From positions 1,240,001 through 1,304,000 of the forward strand of contig NC_079888.1 of the NCBI RefSeq assembly GCF_029227915.1: a stretch of 64,000 nt of DNA. Reading direction: 5' to 3'. Of the stretch, positions 48,718-61,852 are shown piece after piece. The stretch is from Hydractinia symbiolongicarpus. Taxonomy: Eukaryota > Cnidaria > Hydrozoa > Anthoathecata > Hydractiniidae. Under the pieces are notes generated by a model that did not search any database, was not told the DNA's origin, and saw nothing but the letters and a program-made list of their open reading frames with translations. Numbering within the stretch: position 1 is the stretch's first letter; every line of letters starts with the position of its first letter. The translations under genes and the position numbers were made by a program.

Positions 48718-50947
48718 TGTGAAGCAACCGTTGTAACTCAAACGGATTGACACCGTTAGAAAGTCAATGAAAGGTAGTTTTTGAAACTGTCTCTATTTTT
48801 TAGCGGGAACTAACGGATAGGATTGGTCCCACAGTAAAAAATGACTTATTTAACGAAATTTTTAAATGAAGCGCTACCACAGGGTCCAGTGTAATCGCGG
48901 AGTTCCGGGAATCATGTCGAGTTATAAAGAGTATTATTTCTTGGTGTTCAATTGGCTCATTTATCGCATTTATAAGGTCACAGTCCAGAAACAGTTCAAT
49001 TAATTACCACAGTCAATCGTTTCACTTTTAAAAGCGATACAACTTAGTAAGATCGGAACAAATCACTAAATACATGTTGGTACGAATACGTAACGTAATC
49101 GATGTAACTCAAACGGATTGACACCGTTAGAAAGTCAATGAAATGTAGTTTTTGAAACTGTTTCTATTTCTTCAGTGCGAACTAACGGCTAGGATTGGTC
49201 CCACAGTAAAAAATGACTTATTTATCTAAGTTTTTAAATGAAGCGCTACCACAGGGTCCAGTGTAATCGCTGAGTTCCAGCAATCCTGTCAAATTAAGAA
49301 GAATGTCATTCCTTGGAGTCCAATTGGCTCATTTATCACATTTATAAGGTCACAGTCCAGAATCAGTTCAACTAAGTCCCACAGTAAATCGTTTCACTTT
49401 TAAAAGCGATACAACTTAGTAATATCGGAACAAAAGCACTAAATACATGTTGGTACGAATATGTGAAGCAACCGTTGTAACTCAAACGGATTGACACCGT
49501 TAGAAAGTCAATGAAAGGTAGTTTTTGAAACTGTCTCTATTTTTTAGCGGGAACTAACGGATAGGATTGGTCCCACAGTAAAAAATGACTTATTTAACGA
49601 AATTTTTAAATGAAGCGCTACCACAGGGTCCAGTGTAATCGCGGAGTTCCGGGAATCATGTCGAGTTATAAAGAGTATTATTTCTTGGTGTTCAATTGGC
49701 TCATTTATCGCATTTATAAGGTCACAGTCCAGAAACAGTTCAATTAATTACCACAGTCAATCGTTTCACTTTTAAAAGCGATACAACTTAGTAAGATCGG
49801 AACAAATCACTAAATACATGTTGGTACGAATACGTGACGTAATCGATGTAACTCAAACGGATTGACACCGTTAGAAAGTCAATGAAATGTAGTTTTTGAA
49901 ACTGTTTCTATTTCTTCAGTGCGAACTAACGGCTAGGATTGGTCCCACAGTAAAAAATGACTTATTTATCTAAGTTTTTAAATGAAGCGCTACCACAGGG
50001 TCCAGTGTAATCGTTGAGTTCCGGCAATCATGTCGAGTTAAAAAGAATGTTATTTCTTGAAGTCCAATTGGCTCATTTATCACATTTATAAGGTCACAGT
50101 CCAGAATCAGTTCAACTAAGTCCCACAGTAAATCGTTTCACTTTTAAAAGCGATACAACTTAGTAATATCGGAAAAAATCGCTAAATACATGTTGGTACG
50201 AATATGTGAAGCAACCGTTGTAACTCAAACGGATTGACACCGTTAGAAAGTCAATGAAAGGTAGTTTTTGAAACTGTCTCTATTTCTTTAGCGGGAACTA
50301 ACGGATAGGATTGGTGATACAGTAAAAAATGACTTATTTAACGAAATTTTTAAATGAAGCGCTACCACAGGGTCCAGTGTAATCGCTGAGTTCCGGGAAT
50401 CATGTCGAGTTATAAAGAGTATTATTTCTTGGTGTTCAATTGGCTCATTTATCGCATTTATAAGGTCACATTCCAGAAACAGTTCAATTAATTACCACAG
50501 TCAATCGTTTCACTTTTAAAAGCGATACAACTTAGTAAGATCGGAACAAATCGCTAAATACATGTTGGTACGAATACGTGACGTAATCGTTGTAACTCAA
50601 ACGGATTGACACCGTTAGAAAGTCAATGAAATGTAGCTTTTGAAACTGTTTCTATTTCTTCAGTGCGAACTAACGGCTAGGATTGGTCCCACAGTAAAAA
50701 ATGACTTATTTATCTAAGTTTTTAAATGAAGCGCTACCACAGGGTCCAGTGTAATCGTTGAGTTCCGGCAATCATGTCGAGTTAAAAAGAATGTTATTTC
50801 TTGGAGTCCAATTGGCTCATTTATCACATTTATAAGGTCACAGTCCAGAATCAGTTCAATTAAGTCCCACAGTAAATCGTTTCACTTTTAAAAGCGATAC
50901 AACTTAGTAATATCGGAAAAATCGCTAAATACATGTTGGTACGAATA
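48718..50947 (+). repeat. 744-bp two-unit higher-order repeat, three copies
   Basis: Pairs begin at 48718, 49462 and 50205. The first unit has TTATAAAGAGTATTATTTC and TTAATTACCACAGTC. The second has CTTCAGTGCGAAC and TATCTAAGTTTTTAAATG. Pairs 1 and 2 are almost identical except in the middle of the second unit, where 49089 carries a patch of another type (CAGCAATCCTGTC). Confidence 0.9.
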
Positions 50948-53900
50948 TGTGAAGCAACCGTTGTAACTCAAACGGATTGACACCGTTAGAAAGTCAATGA
51001 AAGGTAGCTTTTGAAACTGTCTCTATTCCTTTAGCGGGAACTAACGGATAGTATTGGTCCCACAGTAAAAAATGACTTATTTAACGAATTTTTTAAATGA
51101 AGCGCTACCACAGGGTCCAGTGTAATCGCTGAGTTCCGGGAATCATGTCGAGTTAAAAAGAATGTTATTTCTTGGAGTTCAATTGGCTCATTTATCGCAT
51201 TTATAAGGTCTCAGTCCGGAAACAGTTCAATTAATTCCCACAGTCAATCGTTTCACTTTTAAAAGCGATACAACTTAGTAAGATCGGAACAAATTGCTGA
51301 ATACATGTTGGTACGAATACGTGACGTAATCGTTGTAACTCAAACGGATTGACACCGTTAGAAAGTCAATGAAATGTAGTTTTTGAAACTGTCCCTATTT
51401 CTTCAGCGCGAACTAACGGTTAGGTTTGGTCCAACAGTAAAAAATGACTTATTTATCTAAATTTTTAAATGAAGCGCTACCACAGGGTCCAGTGTAATCG
51501 TTGAGTTCCGGCAATCATGTCAAGTTAAAAAGAATGTTATTTCTTGGAGTCCAATTGGCTCATTTATCACATTTATAAGGTCACAGTCCAGATTTAATTC
51601 AATTAAGTCCCACAGTCAATCGTTTCACTTATAAAAGCGATACAACTTAGTAATATCGGAAAAAATCGCTAAATACATGTTGGTACGAATATGTGAAGCA
51701 ACCGTTGTAACCCTAACGGATTGACACCTTTGGAAAGTCAATGATATATAGTTTCTGAAACAGTCTCTATTTCTTCAACGCGAACTAACGGCTAGGATAG
51801 GTCCCACAGTAAAAAATGACTTATTTATCTAAGTTTTTAAATGAAGCGCTACCACAGGGTCCAGTGTAATCGTTGAGTTCCGGCAATCATGTCGAGTTAA
51901 AAAGAATGTTATTTCTTGGAGTCCAATTGGCTCATTTATCACATTTATAAGGTCACAGTCCAGAATCAGTTCAATTAAGTCCCACAGTAAATCGTTTCAC
52001 TTTTAAAAGCGATACAACTTAGTAATATCGGAAAAAATCGCTAAATACATGTTGGTACGAATATGTGAAGCAACCGTTGTAACTCAAACGGATTGACACC
52101 GTTAGAAAGTCAATGAAAGGTAGTTTTTGAAACTGTCTCTATTCCTTTAGCGGGAACTAACGGATAGGATTGGTCCCACAGTAAAAAATGACTTATTTAA
52201 CGAATTTTTTAAATGAAGAGCTACCACAGGGTCCAGTGTAATCGCTGAGTTCCGGGAATCATGTCGAGTTAAAAAGAATGTTATTTCTTGGAGTTCAATT
52301 GGCTCATTTATCGCATTTATAAGGTCTCAGTCCGGAAACAGTTCAATTAATTCCCACAGTCAATCGTTTCACTTTTAAAAGCGATACAACTTAGTAAGAT
52401 CGGAACAAATTGCTAAATACATGTTGGTACGAATACGTGACGTAATCGTTGTAACTCAAACGGATTGACACCGTTGGAAAGTCAATGAAATGTAGTTTTT
52501 GAAACTGTCTCTATTTCTTCAACGCGAACTAACGGCTAGGATAGGTCCCACAGTAAAAAATGACTTATTTATCTAAGTTTTTAAATGAAGCGCTACCACA
52601 GGGTCCAGTGTAATCGTTGAGTTCCGGCAATCATGTCGAGTTAAAAAGAATGTTAATTCTTTGAGTCCAATTGGCTCATTTATCACATTTGTCAGGTCAC
52701 AGTTCAGAATCAATTCAACTAAGTCCCACAGTCAATCGGTTCACTTTTAAAAGCGATACAACTTAGTAATATCGGAAGAAAATCACTAAGTACATGTTGG
52801 TACGAATATGTGACGCAACCGTTGTAACTCAAACGGATTGATACCGTTAGAAAGTCAATGAAAGGTAGTTTTTGAAACTGTCTCTATTCCTTTAGCGGGA
52901 ACTAACGGATAGGATTGGTCCCACAGTAAAAAATGACTTATTTAACGAATTTTTTAAATGAAGCGCTACCACAGGGTCCAGTGTAATCGCTGAGTTCCGG
53001 GAATCATGTCGAGTTAAAAAGAATGTTATTTCTTGGAGTTCAATTGGCTCATTTATCGCATTTATAAGGTCTCAGTCCGGAAACAGTTCAATTAATTCCC
53101 ACAGTCAATCGTTTCACTTTTAAAAGCGATACAACTTAGTAAGATCGGAACAAATTGCTAAATACATGTTGGTACGAATACGTGACGTAATCGTTGTAAC
53201 TCAAACGGATTGACACCGTTAGAAAGTCAATGAAATGTAGTTTTTGAAACTGTCCCTATTTCTTCAGCGCGAACTAACGGCTAGGTTTGGTCCAACAGTA
53301 AAAAATGACTTATTTATCTAAATTTTTAAATGAAGCGCTACCACAGGGTCCAGTGTAATCGTTGAGTTCCGGCAATCATGTCAAGTTAAAAAGAATGCTA
53401 TTTCTTGGAGTCCAATTGGCTCATTTATCACATTTATAAGGTCACAGTCCAGATTTAATTCAATTAAGTCCCACAGTCAATCGTTTCACTTATAAAAGCG
53501 ATACAACTTAGTAATATCGGAAAAAATCGCTAAATACATGTTGGTACGAATATGTGAAGCAACCGTTGTAACCCTAACGGATTGACACCGTTGGAAAGTC
53601 AATGTAATATAGTTTCTGAAACAGTCTCTATTTCTTCAACGCGAACTAACGGCTAGGATAGGTCCTACAGTAAAAAATGACTTATTTATCTAAGTTTTTA
53701 AATGAAGCGCTACCACAGGGTCCAGTGTAATCGTTGAGTTCCGGCAATCATGTCGAGTTAAAAAGAATGTTATTTCTTGGAGTCCAATTGGCTCATTTAT
53801 CACATTTATAAGGTCACAGTCCAGAATCAGTTCAATTAAGTCCCACAGTAAATCGTTTCACTTTTAAAAGCGATACAACTTAGTAATATCGGAAAAAATC

Positions 53901-56157
53901 GCTAAATACATGTTGGTACGAATATGTGAAGCAACCGTTGTAACTCAAACGGATTGACACCGTTAGATAGTCAATGAAAGGTAGATTTTGAAACTGTCTC
54001 TATTCCTTTAGCGGGAACTAACGGATAGGATTGGTCCCACAGTAAAAAATGACTTATTTAACGAATTTTTTAAATGAAGCGCTACCACAGGGTCCAGTGT
54101 AATCGCTGAGTTCCGGGAATCATGTCGAGTTAAAAAGAATGTTATTTCTTGGAGTTCAATTGGCTCATTTATCGCATTTATAAGGTCTCAGTCCGGAAAC
54201 AGTTCAATTAATTCCCACAGTCAATCGTTTCACTTTTAAAAGCGATACAACTTAGTAAGATCGGAACAAATTGCTAAATACATGTTGGTACGAATACGTG
54301 ACGTAATCGTTGTAACTCAAACGGATTGACACCGTTAGAAAGTCAATGAAATGTAGTTTTTGAAACTGTCCCTATTTCTTCAGCGCGAACTAACGGCTAG
54401 GTTTGGTCCAACAGTAAAAAATGACTTATTTATCTAAATTTTTAAATGAAGCGCTACCACAGGGTCCAGTGTAATCGTTGAGTTCCGGCAATCATGTCAA
54501 GTTAAAAAGAATGCTATTTCTTGGAGTCCAATTGGCTCATTTATCACATTTATAAGGTCACAGTCCAGATTTAATTCAATTAAGTCCCACAGTCAATCGT
54601 TTCACTTATAAAAGCGATACAACTTAGTAATATCGGAAAAAATCGCTAAATACATGTTGGTACGAATATGTGAAGCAACCGTTGTAACCCTAACGGATTG
54701 ACACCGTTGGAAAGTCAATGAAATATAGTTTCTGAAACAGTCTCTATTTCTTCAACGCGAACTAACGGCTAGGATAGGTCCTACAGTAAAAAATGACTTA
54801 TTTATCTAAGTTTTTAAATGAAGCGCTACCACAGGGTCCAGTGTAATCGTTGAGTTCCGGCAATCATGTCGAGTTAAAAAGAATGTTATTTCTTGGAGTC
54901 CAATTGGCTCATTTATCACATTTATAAGGTCACAGTCCAGAATCAGTTCAATTAAGTCCCACAGTAAATCGTTTCACTTTTAAAAGCGATACAACTTAGT
55001 AATATCGGAAAAAATCGCTAAATACATGTTGGTACGAATATGTGAAGCAACCGTTGTAACTCAAACGGATTGACACCGTTAGAAAGTCAATGAAAGGTAG
55101 ATTTTGAAACTGTCTCTATTCCTTTAGCGGGAACTAACGGATAGGATTGGTCCCACAGTAAAAAATGACTTATTTAACGAATTTTTTAAATGAAGCGCTA
55201 CCACAGGGTCCAGTGTAATCGCTGAGTTCCGGGAATCATGTCGAGTTAAAAAGAATGTTATTTCTTGGAGTTCAATTGGCTCATTTATCGCATTTATAAG
55301 GTCTCAGTCCGGAAACAGTTCAATTAATTCCCACAGTCAATCGTTTCACTTTTAAAAGCGATACAACTAAGTAAGATCGGAACAAATTGCTAAATACATG
55401 TTGGTACGAATACGTGACGTAATCGTTGTACCTCAAACGGATTGACACCGTTAGAAAGTCAATGAAATGTAGTTTTTGAAACTGTCCCTATTTCTTCAGC
55501 GCGAACTAACGGCTAGGTTTGGTCCAACAGTAAAAAATGACTTATTTATCTAAATTTTTAAATGAAGCGCTACCACAGGGTCCAGTGTAATCGTTGAGTT
55601 CCGGCAATCATGTCAAGTTAAAAAGAAGGCTATTTCTTGGAGTCCAATTGGCTCATTTATCACATTTATAAGGTCACAGTCCAGATTTAATTCAATTAAG
55701 TCCCACAGTCAATCGTTTCACTTTTAAAAGCGATACAACTTAGTAAGATCGGAACAAATTGCTAAATACATGTTGGTACGAATACGTGACGTAATCGTTG
55801 TAACTCAAACGGATTGACACCGTTAGAAAGTCAATGAAAGGTAGTTTTTGAAACTGTCTCTATTTCTTCCGCGTGAACTAGCGGATAGGATTGGTCCCAC
55901 AGTAAAGAACGACTTATTTATCTTAATTTTTAAACAAAGCGCTCCCACAGCGCCCAGTGTAATCGCTGAGTTCCGGCAATCATTTCGAGTTAAAAAGAAT
56001 GTTAATTCTTTGAGTCCAATTGGCTCATTTATCACATTTGTCAGGTCACAGTTCAGAATCAATTCAACTAAGTCCCACAGTCAATCGGTTCACTTTTAAA
56101 AGCGATACAACTTAGTAATATCGGAAGAAAATCACTAAGTACATGTTGGTACGAATA
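50948..56157 (+). repeat. 1116-bp three-unit higher-order repeat, several copies
   Basis: Type a units (ATTCCTTTAGCGGG, GGTCTCAGTCCGG) are at 50948, 52064, 52809, 53925 and 55041. Type b (TAGGTTTGGTCCAAC, CCAGATTTAATTC) are at 51320, 53181, 54297 and 55413. Type c (GTAACCCTAACGG, GTTTCTGAAACAGTC) are at 51692, 53553 and 54669. Copies at 52809, 53925 and 55041 are exactly 1116 bp apart and nearly identical. The copy at 52064 is short: its second unit (52436) is a mosaic of b, c and the 55785 type. The last copy ends in 55785 instead of type c. Confidence 0.92.
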
Positions 56158-58016
56158 TGTGACGCAACCGTTGTAACTCAAACGGATTGACACCGTTAAA
56201 AAGACAATGAAATGTAGTTTTTGAAACTGTCTCTATTTCTTCAGCGTGAACTAACGGCTAGGATTGGTCTCACAGTAAAAAATGACTTATTAATCTTAAT
56301 TTTTAAATGAAGCGCTACCACACCGCCCAGTGTAATCGCTGAGTTCCAGCAATCCTGTCAAATTAAGAAGAATGTCATTCCTTGGAGTCCAATTGTCTCA
56401 TTTATCACATTTATCAGGTCACAGTCCAGAATCAGTTCAACTAAGTCCCACAGTCAATCCGTTCACCGTTAAAAGCGATACAACTTTGTAATATCGGAAC
56501 AAAAGCACTAAATACATGTTGGTACGAATATGTGAAGCAACCGTTGTAATTCAAACGGATTGACACCGTTAGAAAGTCAATGAAAGGTAGTTTTTGAAAC
56601 TGTCTCTATTTTTTAGCGGGAACTAACGGATAGGATTGGTCCCACAGTAAAAAATGACTTATTTAACGAAATTTTTAAATGAAGCGCTACCACAGGGTCC
56701 AGTGTAATCGCTGAGTTCCGGGAATCATGTCGAGTTATAAAGAGTATTATTTCTTGGTGTTCAATTGGCTCATTTATCGCATTTATAAGGTCACAGTCCA
56801 GAAACAGTTCAATTAATTACCACAGTCAATCGTTTCACTTTTAAAAGCGATACAACTTAGTAATATCGGAAAAAATCGCTAAATACATGTTGGTACGAAT
56901 ATGTGAAGCAACCGTTGTAACTCAAACGGATTGACACCGTTAGAAAGTCAATGAAAGGTAGTTTTTGAAACTGTCTCTATTCCTTTAGCGGGAACTAACG
57001 GATAGGATTGGTCCCACAGTAAAAGTGACTTATTTAACGAATTTTTTAAATGAAGCGCTACCACAGGGTCCAGTGTAATCGCTGAGTTCCGGGAATCATG
57101 TCGAGTTAAAAAGAATGTTATTTCTGGGAGTTCAATTGGCTCATTTATCGCATTTATAAGGTCTCAGTCCGGAAACAGTTCAATTAATTCCCACAGTCAA
57201 TCGTTTCACTTTTAAAAGCGATACAACTTAGTAAGATCGGAACAAATTGCTAAATACATGTTGGTACGAATACGTGACGTAATCGTTGTAACTCAAACGG
57301 ATTGACACCGTTAGAAAGTCAATGAAATGTAGTTTTTGAATCTGTCCCTATTTCTTCAGCGCGAACTAACGGCTAGGTTTGGTCCAACAGTAAAAAATGA
57401 CTTATTTATCTAAATTTTTAAATGAAGCGCTACCACATTGTCCAGTGTAATCGTTGAGTTCCGGCAATCATGTCAAGTTAAAAAGAATGTTATTTCTTGG
57501 AGTCCAATTGGCTCATTTATCACATTTATAAGGTCACAGTCCAGATTTAATTCAATTAAGTCCCACAGTCAATCGTTTCACTTATAAAAGCGATACAACT
57601 TAGTAATATCGGAAAAAATCGCTAAATACATGTTGGTACGAATATGTGAAGCAACCGTTGTAACCCTAACGGATTGACACCGTTGGAAAGTCAATGAAAT
57701 ATAGTTTCTGAAACAGTCTCTATTTCTTCAACGCGAACTAACGGCTAGGATAGGTCCCACAGTAAAAAATGACTTATTTATCTAAAGTTTTAAATGAAGC
57801 GCTAACGCAGGGTCCAGTGTAATCGCTGAGTTCCAGCAATCATGTCAAATTAAAAAGAATGTCATTCCTTGGAGTCCAATTGGCTCATTTATCACATTTA
57901 TAAGATCACAGTCCAGAATCAGTTCAATTAAGTCCCACCGTCAATTGTTTTACTTTTAAAAGCGATACAACTTAGTAATATCGGAAAAAATCGCTAAATA
58001 CATGTTGGTTCGAATA
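56158..58016 (+). repeat. Units 161-165, mixed with one more a-b-c trimer
   Basis: Units start at 56158, 56531, 56902, 57273 and 57645. The first two are the types found again at 58017-58760. The last three are an a-b-c trimer related to 50948-56157, but with more private changes, such as CCACATTGTCC in 57273 and TCTAAAGTTTTAAATG in 57645. Confidence 0.87.
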
Positions 58017-60248
58017 TGTGAAGCAACCGTTGTAAATCAAACGAATTGACACCGTTAGAAAGTCAATGAAAGGTAGTTTTTGAAACTGTCTCTATTTCTT
58101 CAGTGTGGACTAACGGCTAGGATTGGTCCCACAGTAAAAAATGACTTATTAATCTTATTTTTTAAATGAAGCGCTACCACACCGCCCAGTGTAATCGCTG
58201 AGTTCCAGCAATCCTGTCAAATTAAGAAGAATGTCATTCCTTGGAGTCCAATTGTCTCATTTATCACATTTATCAGGTCACAGTCCAGAATCAGTTCAAC
58301 TAAGTCCCACAGTCAATCCGTTCACCGTTAAAAGCGATACAACTTAGTAATATCGGAACAAAAGCACTAAATACATGTTGGTACGAATATGTGAAGCAAC
58401 CGTTGTAATTCAAACGGATTGACACCGTTAGAAAGTCAATGAAAGGTAGTTTTTGAAACTGTCTCTATTTTTTAGCGGGAACTAACGGATAGGATTGGTC
58501 CCACAGTAAAAAATGACTTATTTAACGAAATTTTTAAATGAATCGCTACCACAGGGTCCAGTGTAATCTCTGAGTTCCGGGAATCATGTCGAGTTATAAA
58601 GAGTATTATTTCTTGGTGTTCAATTGGCTCATTTATCGCATTTATAAGGTCACAGTCCAGAAACAGTTCAATTAATTACCACAGTCAATCGTTTCACTTT
58701 TAAAAGCGATACAACTTAGTAAGATCGGAACAAATCGCTAAATACATGTTGGTACGAATACGTGACGTAATCGTTGTAACTCAAACGGATTGACACCGTT
58801 AGAAAGTCAATGAAATGTAGTTTTTGAAACTGTTTCTATTTCTTCAGTGCGAACTAACGGCTAGGATTGGTCCCACAGTAAAAAATGACTTATTTATCTA
58901 AGTTTTTAAATGAAGCGCTACCACAGGGTCCAGTGTAATCGTTGAGTTCCGGCAATCATGTCGAGTTAAAAAGAATGTTATTTCTTGGAGTCCAATTGGC
59001 TCATTTATCACATTTATAATGTCACAGTCCAGAATCAGTTCAATTAAGTCCCACAGTAACTCGTTTCACTTTTAAAAGCGATACAACTTAGTAATATCGG
59101 AAAAAATCGCTAAATACATGTTGGTACGAATATGTGAAGCAACCGTTGTAACTCAAACGGATTGACACCGTTAGAAAGTCAATGAAAGGTAGTTTTTGAA
59201 ACTGTCTCTATTTCTTTAGCGGGAACTAACGGATAGGATTGGTCCCACAGTAAAAAATGACTTATTAATCTTATTTTTTAAATGAAGCGCTACCACACCG
59301 CCCAGTGTAATCGCTGAGTTCCAGCAATCCTGTCAAATTAAGAAGAATGTCATTCCTTGGAGTCCAATTGTCTCATTTATCACATTTATCAGGTCACAGT
59401 CCAGAATCAGTTCAACTAAGTCCCACAGTCAATCCGTTCACCGTTAAAAGCGATACAACTTAGTAATATCGGAACAAAAGCACTAAATACATGTTGGTAC
59501 GAATATGTGAAGCAACCGTTGTAATTCAAACGGATTGACACCGTTAGAAAGTCAATGAAAGGTAGTTTTTGAAACTGTCTCTATTTTTTAGCGGGAACTA
59601 ACGGATAGGATTGGTCCCACAGTAAAAAATGACTTATTTAACGAAATTTTTAAATGAATCGCTACCACAGGGTCCAGTGTAATCTCTGAGTTCCGGGAAT
59701 CATGTCGAGTTATAAAGAGTATTATTTCTTGGTGTTCAATTGGCTCATTTATCGCATTTATAAGGTCACAGTCCAGAAACAGTTCAATTAATTACCACAG
59801 TCAATCGTTTCACTTTTAAAAGCGATACAACTTAGTAAGATCGGAACAAATCGCTAAATACATGTTGGTACGAATACGTGACGTAATCGTTGTAACTCAA
59901 ACGGATTGACACCGTTAGAAAGTCAATGAAATGTAGTTTTTGAAACTGTTTCTATTTCTTCAGTGCGAACTAACGGCTAGGATTGGTCCCACAGTAAAAA
60001 ATGACTTATTTATCTAAGTTTTTAAATGAAGCGCTACCACAGGGTCCAGTGTAATCGTTGAGTTCCGGCAATCATGTCGAGTTAAAAAGAATGTTATTTC
60101 TTGGAGTCCAATTGGCTCATTTATCACATTTATAATGTCACAGTCCAGAATCAGTTCAATTAAGTCCCACAGTAACTCGTTTCACTTTTAAAAGCGATAC
60201 AACTTAGTAATATCGGAAAAAATCGCTAAATACATGTTGGTACGAATA
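58017..60248 (+). repeat. 1116-bp three-unit higher-order repeat, two copies
   Basis: Units 58017, 58390 and 58761 recur at 59133, 59506 and 59877, with lengths 373, 371 and 372 in both. Shared private markers include AAATGAATCGCTACC and TAATCTCTGAG (units 58390, 59506), and CAGTAACTCGTTTC with TTATAATGTCAC (units 58761, 59877). First units differ only near their left ends. This is a separate trimer from the 50948-56157 one despite equal length. Confidence 0.92.
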
Positions 60249-61736
60249 TGTGAAGCAACCGTTGTAACTCAAACGGATTGACACCGTTAGAAAGTCAATG
60301 AAAGGTAGTTTTTGAAACTGTCTCTATTTCTTTAGCGGGAACTAACGGATAGGATTGGTCCCACAGTAAAAAATGACTTATTTAACGAATTTTTTAAATG
60401 AAGCGCTACCACAGGGTCCAGTGTAATCGCTGAGTTCCGGGAATCATGTCGAGTTAAAAAGAATGTTATTTCTGGGAGTTCAATTGGCTCATTTATCGCA
60501 TTTATAAGGTCTCAGTCCCGAAACAGTTCAATTAATTCCCACAGTCAATCGTTTCACTTTTAAAAGCGATACAACTTAGTAAGATCGGAACAAATTGCTA
60601 AATACATGTTGGTACGAATACGTGACATAATCGTTGTAACTCAAACGGATTGACACCGTTAGAAAGTCAATGAAATGTAGTTTTTGAAACTGTCCCTATT
60701 TCTTCAGCGCGAACTAACGGCTAGGTTTGGTCCCACAGTAAAAAATGAATTATTTATCTAAATTTTTAATTGAAGCGCTACCACAGGGTCCAGTGTAATC
60801 GTTGAGTTCCGGCAATCATGTCAAGTTAAAAAGAATGTTATTTCTTGGAGTCCAATTGGCTCATTTATCACATTTATAAGGTCACAGTCGAGATTTAATT
60901 CAATTAAGTCCCACAATCAATCGTTTCACTTATAAAAGCGATACAACTTAGTAATATCGGAAAAAATTGCTAAACACATGTTGGTACGAATATGTGACGC
61001 AACCGTTGTAACTCAAACGAATTGACACCGTTAAGAAGACAATGAAATGTAGTATTTGAAACTGCCTCTATTTCTTCAGCGTGAACTAATGGCTAGGATT
61101 ATTCCCACAGTAAAAAATGACTTATTAATCTTAATTTTTAAATGAAGCGCTACCACAGCGCCCAGTGTATCCGCTGAGTTCCAGCAATCATGTCAAATTA
61201 AGAAGATTGTCATTCATTGGAGACCAAGTGGCTCATTTATCACATTTAGCAGATAACAGTTTAGAATCAGTTCAATTAAGTCCCGCAGTCAATCGTTTTA
61301 CTTTTAAAAGCCATAAAACTTAGTAATAGTGGAAGAAATCGCTAAATACATGTTGGTACAAATATGTGACGCAACCGTTGTAACTCAAACGGATTGACAC
61401 CGTTAGAAAGTCAATGAAATCTAGTTTTTGAAACTGTCTCTATTTCTTCAGCGCGAACTAACGGCTAGGATTGGTGCCACAGTAAAAAATGACTTATTTA
61501 TCGAAATTTTTAAATGAGGCGCTACCACAGGGTCCAGTGTAATCGCTGAGTTCCGAGAATGATGTCGAGTTAAAAAGAATGTTATTTCTTGGTGTTCAAT
61601 TGGCTCATTTATCGCATTTATAAGGTCACAGTTCAGATTTAATTCAATTAATTCCCACAGTCAATCGTTTCACTTTTAAAAGCGATACAACTTAGTAAGA
61701 TCGGAACAAATCGCTAATTACATGTTGGTACGAATA
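60249..61736 (+). repeat. Units 172-175, transition at the right end of the trimers
   Basis: Units start at 60249 (type a), 60621 (type b), 60993 and 61365. The unit at 60993 is the GATTGTCATTCATTGGAG type, very like 47603 about 13 kb to the left. The pair 60621-60993 recurs in part at 63197-63569 (offset 2576 bp). Confidence 0.85.
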
Positions 61737-61852
61737 TGTGAAGCAACCGTTGTAACTCAAACGGATTGACCGTTAGAAAGTCAATGAAAGGTAGTTTTTT
61801 TACAACTTAGTAATATCAGAACAAAAGCACTAAATACATGTTGGTACGAATA
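61737..61852 (+). repeat. 118-bp short unit, copy 11 (116 bp)
   Basis: Seven-T join and ATCAGAAC marker present. Two bases (CA) are missing in ATTGACCGTTAG, giving 116 bp. It lies about 21.5 kb from the previous short unit, yet it is followed by the usual partner type at 61853. Confidence 0.95.

Noticed and set aside
55823-56099. Overlapping open frames of 79 (minus) and 83 (plus) codons
   Set aside because: Both fall within and across satellite units 55785 and 56158. Opposite-strand frames in the same repeat cannot both be meaningful, and related units such as 45758 show the same minus frame by descent.
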